Source: Microvenator marinus
Lineage (GTDB): Bacteria > Myxococcota_A > Bradymonadia > Bradymonadales > Bradymonadaceae
DNA length: 64,000 nt
Direction: 5' to 3'
NCBI RefSeq assembly: GCF_007993755.1
Contig: NZ_CP042467.1
Span: 3,124,001-3,188,000, forward strand
This document shows positions 51,988 through 60,141 of this stretch, piece by piece (within the stretch, counting starts at the first letter, position 1; each line of letters opens with the position of its first letter). The translations under genes and the position numbers were made by a program. The notes beneath the pieces were generated by a model that searched no databases, was not told where the DNA came from, and saw only the letters and a list, made by a program, of their open reading frames with translations.

Positions 51988-52066
51988 CTAAAGGCTTTTC
52001 AGGATTTTATCGACGGTCGCTTTCGCGTCACCGAAACACATGGAGGTATCGTCGCAGTAGAGGAGT
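51988..52066 (-). pseudogene. 3' end fragment of pntB (transhydrogenase beta subunit)
   Basis: The - strand encodes LLYCDDTSMCFGDAKATVDK followed by ILKSL and a stop at 51988. This is the signature C-terminus of NAD(P) transhydrogenase subunit beta (NPLF...NTxMxFGDAKATVDxIL). Only ~26 codons remain; upstream homology ends at about 52066. No other part of pnt is in the window. Confidence 0.65.
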
Positions 52067-52242
52067 GATTTGCCAAGTGAACAAGGTTCGTGCCGCCAGC
52101 AATGAAGCAATAATCACGTGCGATGCGTCACGCTTCATTTGAACCACGCGGCAAATTCTCGATCCCGAGGCACCAATGGGGACATCTGAGGCGTACCGGG
52201 TTTCTTGGAGAGTTTTGTTAAGTCAGGCATCGTTTACAAGAA
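52067..52242. other. Spacer before IS21 remnant
   Basis: 176 bases with no recognised gene; probably contains the junction between the pntB fragment and the IS21-derived sequence. No inverted repeat was identified. Confidence 0.3.
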
Positions 52243-52779
52243 TTGGTTCGACTACATCGACAGGGATGTTGTGGCCGTGAGGTCGCACGACTCCTCGGTA
52301 TGAGTCCAAACACAGAACGCAAGTATCGTGAGGCGCTTAAGGTCGAGGGTTTACTCTTTGGCTGCAAGGAGCTTCCCGACCTTGAGACCCTGCGTTTAGC
52401 TGTGGAAAGTCAGGTGGAGCGTTCAAGCCCGCCTGAGCAATGGCGCCCTTTCCTGTTGAGCGCATCAATGCAGCCTGTGAGCGCGCACGTCTCTACGGAA
52501 ACTATACGTACCCTGGAATCCGAAACATTTTGAGAGATGGACTTGATATGGCCCCGGCCTACGAGACCCCATTCATCCACGGTCGACTCGATAATCCCCG
52601 TTTTGCGCGCAGCGTCGACGAAATCATTGGTGAGGAGGTACACGATGAGCGCCCATGACCAACTGATTCCACTACTCAAGCGGATGCGATTAAGTGGACT
52701 TTTACAAACTGCAGACCTTCGTATCGAACAGGCCGTAGAGGACCGAACTTGCGATTGGACGCAAATTGGGCCACGTTAA
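52243..52779 (+). mobile_element. IS21-family remnant (istA/istB pieces)
   Basis: Three pieces in order. 52243-52440: an IstA N-terminal helix-turn-helix (RLHRQGCCGREVARLLGMSP, then NTERKYREALKVEG). 52440-52658, in another frame: the IstA C-terminus (RINAACERARLYGNYTYPGI, ILRDGLDMAPAYETP). 52645-52779: the IstB N-terminus (MSAHDQLIPLLKRMRLSGLL), cut off after ~45 residues. The central catalytic part of IstA and most of IstB are gone, so the element is dead. Possible IS21-type terminal repeats lie 3 kb away at 55683. Confidence 0.75.
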
Positions 52780-52813
52780 AGGTCGCATTGAGTCTTGCGA
52801 TTGAAGGTCTACA

Positions 52814-53974
52814 ATGATGTTTAAAACACCAACTTTACTTGTTGTGATGCTCGTCTTGAGTGCGTGTGGGTCTGAAGTTGGGGCGCCACTCTTGAACGCT
52901 GATATGGGGCCTGTCGAAGACGTGTCCCTGGATGTGCAAAACGATCAGGGCGCAGAAACCGATCTTGAACAGTCGCCCGTGGAGGACATGGAAGGGGACA
53001 TGCAGGTTGACGCTCAACCAGATGTTGTTGAAGAGGTCGATCCATTTCTGACGTTGCCTGAATGTGCGTTTCCTTTGATGGATGCCTTTACCATCGATCG
53101 GCTTGACCCTCCCGCTGCGGCATCGAACACCTATCCCATTCCAGCGCTGAGTGCGGTGGATGCGTTTGCGGATGCCGTTCGATTGACGATCGAGGGGCGC
53201 TACGACGCGGCCCTGATGGCTTCGCAAAGCGTGGGTTATGCCATTTGCCGAGGGGAAGGCGACTATGCCGACACCGTTCTCTTTGAGCCTGTTGCCCGTG
53301 GCACGGGGAATGCCGTGTTGGCAATTCGTTTGAAGAAAGACGATGCGTCGCGCCTGTTCTTTCAGTCGCCGCACATCTTGCACGACCGAAACACGCTGCC
53401 TCAATCGGTTCGATTTTTTGAGGAGCTGGAAGCTCGCGCCTTGCTCACATCTGGAACACATCGATGTGCAAGTTCAGAGCGAGGCTGTTCGGGTACCTCA
53501 GCCGTGTGCGAGCGCGCGGACGACGGGTACGCGGAAAGCGACATGGCGCATTCCGTGACGAGCTACTTTCAGGCGGCCCACGAGGCTGTCGCCGATGCGT
53601 TTACCCAGGATCTGGTTGTCAGTGTACACGGCATGGCGCGCGCCGGCGTGAGTGTTTCGAATGGCACGCGATTCAGAGTTGCTTCGGACTCTCCAGTAGC
53701 GCGCGTGGTCAAGGCTTTGGACGATGCTGGAATTGCCGAGGTCACCTCTTGCAGTCCTGGGACGGTGGCCCCGGAAGTGAACTTTTTATGTGGTAGGACC
53801 AATACACAGGGGCGCCATTTGAACGGCTCAGCAGATGCGTGTTTTCAGAATGCGACACGGGCGAGTGAGCGGTTCCTGCATTTGGAACAGGAGCGTACCC
53901 TGCGGGATAATCCGACACGCATGGTCAATGCATTGAAGACGGCACTTCAGCCGGAAATGCAACTCGTGCAATAA
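52814..53974 (+). CDS. Hypothetical lipoprotein, Asp-rich linker
   Basis: 386 residues. Lipobox MLVLSAC (Cys at 18), then a 60-residue linker rich in Asp, Glu, Met and Val (DMGPVEDVSLDVQNDQGAE), typical of bradymonad-like surface proteins. The domain (about 80-386) has SPHILHDRNTLPQSVRFFEE, LLTSGTHRCASSERGCSGT and AHSVTSYFQAAHEAVADAF, a pattern with several His that could bind metal. I do not recognise the family. The gene appears complete and lies behind the IS21 remnant. Confidence 0.65.
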   Translation: MMFKTPTLLVVMLVLSACGSEVGAPLLNADMGPVEDVSLDVQNDQGAETDLEQSPVEDMEGDMQVDAQPDVVEEVDPFLTLPECAFPLMDAFTIDRLDPPAAASNTYPIPALSAVDAFADAVRLTIEGRYDAALMASQSVGYAICRGEGDYADTVLFEPVARGTGNAVLAIRLKKDDASRLFFQSPHILHDRNTLPQSVRFFEELEARALLTSGTHRCASSERGCSGTSAVCERADDGYAESDMAHSVTSYFQAAHEAVADAFTQDLVVSVHGMARAGVSVSNGTRFRVASDSPVARVVKALDDAGIAEVTSCSPGTVAPEVNFLCGRTNTQGRHLNGSADACFQNATRASERFLHLEQERTLRDNPTRMVNALKTALQPEMQLVQ

Positions 53975-53987
53975 TGGAGCAAAGCTC

Positions 53988-54556
53988 ATGTATGGATTAG
54001 CGATTGACGAATTGATCACGCCTTTGACTCTGGTTTGCGTTGCCGTGTTTTTGCTGTGCTTGGAAGTCTTCGCCCTATCGTTCGGTGGGAAGCTTCAAAG
54101 TGGTGTCAGAAGAACAACCTTGAGTTTGTATCAATGGAAATCCTGGGCTACCCGCACGGAGAATTCCGGGATGTTTTTTATCGTCTTCCCAAATTGGTGG
54201 GGCGCATTCTGGTCGAGTATCGGCGAAAGGGTAGTTCGGACATTGAGGTTGTGTATGCGAGTTGGCATCCAGCTTTGTATCCAAGGTTGGAATTTGAGAA
54301 TCCAGACAAAATTATGCAGCGCAAGGTACCATCACCAGCAGAGATTGGGTTTGAGCGCGAGGTCCGGCTGGAAACGACCCGGCGACTCAACGAGATAACA
54401 TCCAAAGTCGGTTGGGCGGCACAATACGACCTTGATGGTTCCGGACGAATTGAGCAAAACGAGTGGGAGATTCTGAAGGACCGCGTGGAGGCCGAAGTCC
54501 GAGCCGAAAAAGGTGGAACCACCGCGCCTGCGGAAGAAGCTGAGACTAACTGGTAA
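53988..54556 (+). pseudogene. Frameshifted membrane protein with EF-hand-like motif
   Basis: The ATG at 53988 has GGAG 8 bases upstream and begins MYGLAIDELITPLTLVCVAV plus FLLCLEVFALSF, a membrane helix. The family-like remainder is in another frame from about 54070 on: NNLEFVSMEILGYPHGEFRD, EVVYASWHPALYPRLEFENP, and near the end an EF-hand loop DLDGSGRIEQNEWE. A one- or two-base change near 54060-54130 would join them, or two gene ends were fused. The ending resembles GIDE-type bacterial proteins that close with such a loop. Confidence 0.45.
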
Positions 54557-54559
54557 TAC

Positions 54560-54772
54560 TCAGGCGCGATTTGTATACGATTCAAAGAGTTGCGAAAGGG
54601 GCGCCCGTAATGCTTCGTCGCAGGGGATCTTTGTGAGTTCTTCAGCCAGAGCAGTGAATAGAAGTTGCACGTGGGTTTGACCGAGTTCTTCGTCCCAGTG
54701 CAAGCGAAGATGTTCCTGCGATTGGGCTTGTGAGCCGTTTGCCAAAGGTCCCTGCCACCAGTGGATGTTCAA
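54560..54772 (-). CDS. Small hypothetical protein
   Basis: 70 residues (MNIHWWQGPLANGSQAQSQE then helical HLRLHWDEELGQTHVQLLFTALAEELTKIP in shorter runs), soluble. It converges on the frameshifted gene across 3 bases. It may be the C-terminal remainder of a larger gene, since no ribosome site is evident. No family recognised. Confidence 0.35.
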   Translation of the reverse strand: MNIHWWQGPLANGSQAQSQEHLRLHWDEELGQTHVQLLFTALAEELTKIPCDEALRAPLSQLFESYTNRA

Positions 54773-54880
54773 GAGGCTGTTCGAGTGGTGGTGGCCTGAG
54801 TTTGATGGCTTTGTTCGCAGTGATCTTTATGGTTCGACGTCGTCGTGTTTGAGTCGGTCCAACCCCAAAATCCTTCGAAG

Positions 54881-55444
54881 TCAACGGCGTAAAAAGCGAG
54901 TGATGAATCCGAGCAGCAACAAGGAGAACCACGCCTCACCACCTGCGACGTGACGACACCCGCCGCCATCTGCAGTTTCATCACTGTCTTCACCGGATGG
55001 CCCCCCTACCTCACATTCAACTGCCTCCTCCTCAACATTGCCAAGAGCAACTGTTGCAGTTCCGGTGAGCTCACCCAGAGTCCAATCCAAAATTCGATCT
55101 TCAGTACCCTCCGTTTGGTCTTTGCGTTCGAAGGTTACGAGCTGTTCTTGACCAGGCATAATCGTGAAAACTTCGCAGTCATCGCAGCCTGGAGTTCTCA
55201 ACTCAAAGATTTCTTCGCACGAATTCATCAAGGTGGTGGCAAATACACAGGTTTCATCGAGAGCCTGTGAATCATACTCCGAAGGGGCGTGAAGACATGA
55301 TGGTACTTCTGAAAAGTTGGGATTTGTGGAGCACGAACGGTAGTACTCTCCGGTGCCAAAACAATCCCACCTTTGCGATTCGGCCCAGGATGCGTCAGGT
55401 GCGAGCGCCAAAACAAAAACCATCCACGTTAGCTTTTTCATCAA
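54881..55444 (-). CDS. Secreted Cys-rich protein with MYXO-CTERM-like tail
   Basis: 187 residues. Signal peptide cut near APDASWAES (about 21). The mature domain has eight or more Cys (WDCFGTGEYYRSCSTNPN, NSCEEIFELRTPGCDDCEVF). The C-terminus has a Gly/Asp-rich spacer with a Cys (DGGGCRHVAGGEA), a hydrophobic helix (WFSLLLLGFI) and a basic end (TRFLRR): the tripartite MYXO-CTERM sorting pattern of myxobacterial surface proteins. The domain itself is not recognised. Confidence 0.7.
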   Translation of the reverse strand: MMKKLTWMVFVLALAPDASWAESQRWDCFGTGEYYRSCSTNPNFSEVPSCLHAPSEYDSQALDETCVFATTLMNSCEEIFELRTPGCDDCEVFTIMPGQEQLVTFERKDQTEGTEDRILDWTLGELTGTATVALGNVEEEAVECEVGGPSGEDSDETADGGGCRHVAGGEAWFSLLLLGFITRFLRR

Positions 55445-55864
55445 ATAACCTCGCCAGCCAGTTTGAACACATTCGTATTCATGTCAGAAAATAAATCAAA
55501 AAAGACACAATATCGTTCACAGACAGAGTATTACAGCGGTGAGATTTGGTTTCAACTTACACATCCTTACTCTTGGAAGTTTGGGGCGTTAAGGGTAGAT
55601 GTGCTCCAACCTTTGTGAAAGTGGATAGTGACTACATCGCATCGCACCCGCAGACTCCTGGAAATGTCATAGCTCGGGGTAGGTGATCACGTGGAGTTCG
55701 GCCAAGGTGATCGCGCTCAGTTCGCCCAAAGTGATCGTGCTCAGTTCGAGCAAAGTGATCACGAGATAGGTCTTGGTGTCGATAACCCGAAGCACCTGTT
55801 GTTCAATCCGGAGCACTAGCCCGGAGTGTCACCACGCCAATACCATCACACTCACTGGGGACTC
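55445..55864. other. Gene-free stretch of 420 bases
   Basis: Left part (55445-55680) is AT-richer and holds the promoter of the leftward Cys-rich gene; right part has the 24-base tandem repeats described separately. No coding frame is supported. Confidence 0.5.
55683..55766. repeat. 24-base tandem repeat, IS21-end-like
   Basis: Three units of exactly 24 bases starting with GTGATC at 55683, 55707 and 55731, plus a partial fourth at 55755. Each reads GTGATC(A/G)(C/T)G followed by (C/G)(T/G)C-type bases, then AGTTCG and CCAA(A/G) or GCAAA. IS21-family elements carry such multiple 20-25-base repeats at their ends where IstA binds, with GTGATC and GGCCAA in many cases. The IS21 remnant at 52243 makes this a plausible lost end. 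Confidence 0.6.
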
Positions 55865-56343
55865 TCATTCACCCATCCTAGTAAAGAGGTCTTGAAATCG
55901 ATGAAGGCCTGGTACCGCGCCATAACGTCCCTGCAGATATCCACGTTCGAGGTTCTCGTCGTTCCTGGGTTTGAAATCCGTGAGCGGATACAGGTGTGTG
56001 ACACCATGGGTACCCTTTTCGGTAAACCATATTTGGTCGCGTCGAAGTTGGCGCTCTCCGTCGCTGGGCGAAAGCAGATTTGTATCGTGTGTGGTGAAGA
56101 TCAGCTGCGCATTTCTGGGATTCGATTCCGGATCGTTGAAGAGCCGGATGAGTTCAGAAGAAAGTGCTGGATGAAGCCTCGCCTCGAGCTCGTCGACGAG
56201 TAGTACACTTCCCTCCTTGAGAGCGCGAAAAACAAAAGGCGCAAGGCACAAGAGACGCCGTGTACCCTCGGATTCGTGTTGAGCTTCAAGCCAGGAGTTC
56301 TTGTGTTCACCATGCTGAAAATAGATCTTCCGGATATCGGCCC
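55865..56343 (-). pseudogene. C-terminal fragment of an AAA_15/AAA_21 ATPase
   Basis: Reading the - strand from about 56343 gives KWADIRKIYFQHGEHKNSWL, then EAQHESEGTRRLLCLAPFVF, Walker B in SVLLVDELEARLHPALS, the H-loop LIFTTHDTNLLSPSDGE and a C-terminus LGRYGAVPGL-like end at 55865. The N-terminal half with Walker A is missing; the frame joins directly to a Cys-rich protein fragment at about 56343. Such ATPases belong to OLD/RloA-like defence modules. Confidence 0.75.
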
Positions 56344-57080
56344 ATTTTAACCCCTAGGGACGCAATCTTGTTCGCGAGCTGACGGTTGGTTCCAGATCCC
56401 GTGCACGCCCCGCCGTAGCTGTTGATGGCTTCAGGGGTCGTGAGAGTCTCCAAGATCATGCAAACATCAACTGCCTCGCCTTCAATCGTTGTACGCGCTT
56501 GCGATTCTGCCCCGTAAGGCTGTCCACAAGTTCCCGCTGCACTAAAGAGAGGCAAACAATAGTTTCCGTGCAAACTGCCACCATGCATTAGTGGAATACA
56601 TGCGTTGCCATCAGCGCATTGGTCCGCGAATTCACAGGCTGTTAGTGCGAGCGCGGAGCCGATGTCTACGTTTGTGCAGGTGAAGTTGGAGGGGTCACAG
56701 ACCTTGCCGCCGCAATCGGCTGCTTGTGTGTCCGGCGAGCAGGCGCGGCAGGTTCCGGCTACACAAATCGGGAGGTCTTGGATGTGGCCACAATCGTTGT
56801 TGGAGCTGCATGGCTGACATTCATTGTTGGCTCCACACGACGAGGCGTTCGGCTCGGTGCACTGGGCTTCGTCGCGACATTCCTTACATGTGTTGAGGTC
56901 GGAAGTTGCGCCCAAAATGCAGAGGCTGTTTGCGCAGTCGTTGTCTCCAAGACAGGGGACGCAGGTGTTGGATTGGGTGTCGCAGACGCCGCTATTGCAA
57001 TCCCCGGTGCCGAGGCATTGCACACACGTATCCGTGAGTTCGTTGCAGACACAAGTCTCGCCTTCGCACGCAGAACCCGG
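56344..57080 (-). pseudogene. Cys-rich surface protein fragment, both ends lost
   Basis: Central part of a Cys-rich protein with paired-Cys modules (CVQCLGTGDCNSGVCDTQSN, CVPCLGDNDCANSLC, CKECRDEAQCTEP, CRACSPDTQAADCGGKVCD) followed by a non-repetitive domain (ACIPLMHGGSLHGNYCLPLF). No signal peptide or lipobox remains: at its 5' side it is fused in frame to an AAA_14 fragment (ELFPFSFQEFELA / RPGSACEG, about 57080), and at its 3' side to the AAA fragment after SLGVKMG (about 56343). An open frame of 272 codons spans the joins, but it is a chimera. Confidence 0.65.
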
Positions 57081-57457
57081 CCTGGCTAGCTCGAATTCTT
57101 GAAAGCTAAATGGGAAAAGTTCCACGCTCAGGTGCCGCCCGGTCAGGGTGCTTGCGGACCAGGTCCGCCAATCTTTTGGTCGAATTCAGTGACCATCAAG
57201 TTGAGTGTCTCCCAGGTCAGCATGTTGGCGAGGCGAGGATCTTCAAGATTGAGGAAGGCACATTGTACCGGGTCGAGCTCGTACTTTTGAACAAGTTGGG
57301 TCATCAGGGTGGACTTTCCACACCGTCTCACTCCTTGGATCACAAGTGCTACTCCCGGCCTCAACTCCTTAGGCATCTCCAGGTTTCGCGGTGTTGATGG
57401 TGGAATCTGCCGTTCCCGAAAGCTCCACGTACCCAAAATATCCAGCAGCTGGCTCAT
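57081..57457 (-). pseudogene. AAA_14/DUF4143 ATPase remnant with internal deletion
   Basis: Start ATG at 57457 (MSQLLDILGTWSFRERQIPP). Walker A GVRRCGKSTLMTQLV and FLNLEDPRLANMLTWETLN follow. At about 57165 the sequence jumps, out of frame, to STLTGRHLSVELFPFSFQEF, which in full AAA_14 proteins comes ~60-80 residues later (LTGRxxxxxLFPFSFxEFL). Walker B and the DUF4143 C-terminal nuclease-like domain are absent; the 5' part goes on in frame into the Cys-rich fragment. Clearly dead. Confidence 0.72.
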
Positions 57458-57644
57458 GGTGTCGAGATTATTCGACGCCCAGCAGACTGTAGAGTTTATT
57501 CGACACGAAGTCCTTAAAGGGCCTGGTGATTCGTGGAGGCGTTTTAGTGCCACGCGAATAGCTGCGAAAGCAATGAGCATTCATTGCTTGAAAAATATCC
57601 TTCTAGAACTATACTTAGAAGCCTTGAATAGGCTAGGTGACCTA

Positions 57645-58046
57645 ATGGATCTGTATCAGAAAATCAAGCGTTCGATAAAACTTCGCAAGGGGAGAGTCTT
57701 CATACGTAAGGATTTCTCGGATTTTAAGGCAAGTGATGCACAACTCTCGAGGGTGTTGGCGCGTTTAGTTTCCGAAGGCATCCTGGTAAAGATCGGTCAA
57801 GGTGTCTACGCTAAGGCTAAGCCGAGTGTTAGGACGGGGAAGGCGATTCCCATCGCCACAGTCGACGAACTACTTCCGGAGGTCTTGGACAAACTTGGTA
57901 TCGAGTACACCCTGGGTTCAGCCGCCCAGGAGTACGCAGACGGCGTATCAACTCAGATACCGATGGCCTTGAGAATTCGGACTTCGTCCAGAAACCGACG
58001 CAAGCTTGGGTTTGGAAATAGATTCGTAGTTTATGAAGACGATTGA
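57645..58046 (+). CDS. AbiEi-type antitoxin (DUF6088 family)
   Basis: 133 residues from the ATG at 57645 (AGGTGA 5 bases upstream; the open frame runs further left through the AAA_14 remnant on the other strand). N-terminal winged helix: FIRKDFSDFKASDAQLSRVL, then RLVSEGILVKIGQGVYAK. The C-terminal domain (IATVDELLPEVLDKLGIEYT, YADGVSTQIPMALRIRTSS) matches the AbiEi_3/DUF6088 plan. It should bind the promoter and neutralise the toxin encoded next, which overlaps it by 14 bases. This is the usual arrangement of type IV AbiE systems. Confidence 0.85.
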   Translation: MDLYQKIKRSIKLRKGRVFIRKDFSDFKASDAQLSRVLARLVSEGILVKIGQGVYAKAKPSVRTGKAIPIATVDELLPEVLDKLGIEYTLGSAAQEYADGVSTQIPMALRIRTSSRNRRKLGFGNRFVVYEDD

Positions 58047-58956
58047 CCCAGACCAAAAAGAACAAATCGAGGCGATGGTTGCGGAAGAAGGCGTTGCACC
58101 AGCAGTGCTCGAAAAAGACATCCATGTAACCGACCTCTTGACCGCTCTTTTTCAACAACCACGGCCATCTGGCCTTAGAATCGCCTTTGGCGGAGGCACG
58201 GCCCTCTCGAAGTGTTTCCAACTGATTCAACGCATGTCCGAAGATGTTGATCTGAAGTTTGAATCAACATCGTCCGCGTCCGGTCTCGCGTCGAAGGCCG
58301 AGTGTCGGGAGCTTACCCAATTTGCAAGCGAGAAAACGGCAGAGTTGGAATTTGTGACTACAGACACAAAGAAATACAACTCTGGTCGAACACAAGTCTT
58401 CCACTTGAAGTACGAGTCACAATTTCCCGCCGTGGCATCCCTGCGTCCAGAAGTGAAACTCGAGTTCTTTAACTCTCCAATTTTGTTGCCAACCGCCGAA
58501 AGAGACTTTCGTTACATGATAGACATTGAGGGCACCCGCGGTCGTGCAACTTGCCTAAACCCAGAGCAAACGTTGATTGAAAAGGCAATTTCCCTTGTTC
58601 GCCGATACGAGCAAGCGGAGGAGAAAGAAGACTCGTTTGATTTCCGCCTGCTCAGACATGTCTATGATATTCATGCGATCCAAAGCTTCCTCGCGGAGCC
58701 ATTGAACGGCGAACTCGTGCGCACGCTCATTGACACCGATAGGACCACTAGAAAATGGGTCGTGACCTCGAATTCGTTTATCGAAACCGTCAAGAGGATC
58801 GGATCTGATACCACACTGCCGGATCAGTACGAGCAGCTGGTAGAGGACCTGATGGTTGGTGAAATCATTAGCTTCGATCGCGCGTTCGAGACTTTTTTTA
58901 AGATTGCGAGCGAAATCGAAAGCGCTTTTGAAAAGTGCACGCCATTGCCCAGTTGA
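58033..58956 (+). CDS. AbiEii-type nucleotidyltransferase toxin
   Basis: 307 residues. The nucleotidyltransferase core is IAFGGGTALSKCFQLIQRMS followed by EDVDLKFE: the GGTxLSK and S-x-D-x-D motifs of AbiEii toxins. Further motifs EVKLEFFNSP and CLNPEQTLIEKAISLVRRYE fit motifs III and IV. AbiEii-like toxins add nucleotides to tRNA or GTP-related targets, halting growth on phage infection. Both genes look intact, in contrast to the surrounding fragments, so this is the one functional defence module in the region. Confidence 0.9.
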   Translation: MKTIDPDQKEQIEAMVAEEGVAPAVLEKDIHVTDLLTALFQQPRPSGLRIAFGGGTALSKCFQLIQRMSEDVDLKFESTSSASGLASKAECRELTQFASEKTAELEFVTTDTKKYNSGRTQVFHLKYESQFPAVASLRPEVKLEFFNSPILLPTAERDFRYMIDIEGTRGRATCLNPEQTLIEKAISLVRRYEQAEEKEDSFDFRLLRHVYDIHAIQSFLAEPLNGELVRTLIDTDRTTRKWVVTSNSFIETVKRIGSDTTLPDQYEQLVEDLMVGEIISFDRAFETFFKIASEIESAFEKCTPLPS

Positions 58957-58961
58957 CACGT

Positions 58962-59185
58962 TATAGACTCCGACCCCAAAGCTTTGCGCCGCATAGGTAA
59001 AGAGGACGCCTGTTGCGGTCCAAGTCTCGGAAATGGGATCGAAGAGTTGCGCCCTTGCGCCCTCAAAAACCAGTGTCCGCCTGTCGTTCAGAAGCACACA
59101 CGATGGCCGAGCCCATGCAATACCTGGTGTATTCAGGGGCACGGACCACAAGCCGGTGCTTGGGTCAAAGATTTGCTCCGAGTCG
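58962..59185 (-). pseudogene. Kelch-like repeat protein fragment
   Basis: The - strand encodes SEQIFDPSTGLWSVPLNTPG, ARPSCVLLNDRRTLVFEGAR, AQLFDPISETWTATGVLFTY and AAQSFGVGVYNVSTG: one and a half kelch/attractin-type blades of the kind found in long myxobacterial surface proteins. No start or signal is present, and it merges into the end of the CPXCG gene upstream and the toxin gene end downstream. Confidence 0.6.
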
Positions 59186-59362
59186 CTATTGTGCTCGGTC
59201 GACCATGACTTGAGGTTCGTGATCTCTGCTCCACGAGACTCTGACTCGCCATGGCCGGCAACACACCTCGCAATCTTGAACCATCTCGCCACGCTCATCG
59301 GACTCGATTTCCAGCCATTGAATCTCATAGCAGTATGGGCATTGAACTTGGACTTCGTGCAT
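59186..59362 (-). CDS. CPXCG family Cys-rich zinc-ribbon protein
   Basis: 58 residues from the ATG at 59362 (MHEVQVQCPYCYEIQWLEIE) to TAG at 59186. The two knuckles are CPYC and CEVCCRPW with the family spacing, the first lacking the usual Gly (CPYCY for CPYCG). Small CPXCG proteins are common next to respiratory or DNA genes in proteobacteria; function unknown. Intact counterpart of the broken gene at 50144-50304, in the same divergent position to a nucleotidyltransferase gene. Confidence 0.8.
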   Translation of the reverse strand: MHEVQVQCPYCYEIQWLEIESDERGEMVQDCEVCCRPWRVRVSWSRDHEPQVMVDRAQ

Positions 59363-59463
59363 GGTGATCCTCGGCGCGGGTGTCAGTTTTTAGGATGAGT
59401 TTGGGGCGATTGTAGGTTCGAAGAATGCTTGCGAAAAACCCGATTGGCTGGTGTACTGAGGTG

Positions 59464-60141
59464 ATGAAGCAACTGACTCCAGGTGAAAAACTGCTAGCCG
59501 CCCTCGAATTACAGGAGCTGGGCCTGCAGATGAAAAAGACGCAGATCAGACGAAACAATCCGGATGCGACGGCTGAAGAAATTCACCAGCTTTTTCGAAA
59601 CTGGTTGCTCGCCAGAAAGCCAATTCCTGATGGTTTTCGTATTGTTTCATGGCCGCGCAAATGTAATTCAGTCACTAAGAGCTCTTACGACGTATCTCTC
59701 GCAAATGACGAAGAAGCCGAACATCTTATCTACCAATTGGGTTTACGCGGGTACCAAACCCTCTCAGTGATGGAGCAATCGAAGCTCGGACGCCTCGCGA
59801 CCGCACGTCTAGAGTTGAGTAGTCATGCTGTGACCGACATACTCTTCGCCTCTTCCGGTGTGGAGGCCGAGATTGTTGCGGGGGCACTTCTTCTTGAGGT
59901 GATTCCGGACCTAACAATGCCCGTTGCTCAAATCGGAGACCTGATCACGCTCAAGGTTCTTTCGTCTTCCGTCAATCGACCACACGACGAACTCGACCTA
60001 AGAAACCTACTCCTCGTGGCGAGTGACGATGATCTGGCCAGGGCAAGGTGGCTTACAGAGCTCATTATGCAACGTGGAACGCATCGTGAGCGTGACGTTT
60101 TGGAGCTTCTGCAAGAGTCCAGAGCCGCGGTCATAGGCTGA
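59464..60141 (+). CDS. Fusion of a small upstream protein and a truncated nucleotidyltransferase
   Basis: 225 residues from the ATG at 59464; an ATG 39 bases earlier is open. Residues 1-~65 (KQLTPGEKLLAALELQELGL, NNPDATAEEIHQLFRNWLLA) match a small protein usually encoded just before this kind of nucleotidyltransferase. Residues ~75-225 are the nucleotidyltransferase without its N-terminal nucleotide-binding motif: DILFASSGVEAEIVAGALLL, PVAQIGDLITLKVLSSS, and LTELIMQRGTHRERDVLELL. A deletion seems to have joined the two genes in frame. Activity is doubtful; a regulatory or antitoxin-like use cannot be excluded. Confidence 0.7.
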   Translation: MKQLTPGEKLLAALELQELGLQMKKTQIRRNNPDATAEEIHQLFRNWLLARKPIPDGFRIVSWPRKCNSVTKSSYDVSLANDEEAEHLIYQLGLRGYQTLSVMEQSKLGRLATARLELSSHAVTDILFASSGVEAEIVAGALLLEVIPDLTMPVAQIGDLITLKVLSSSVNRPHDELDLRNLLLVASDDDLARARWLTELIMQRGTHRERDVLELLQESRAAVIG

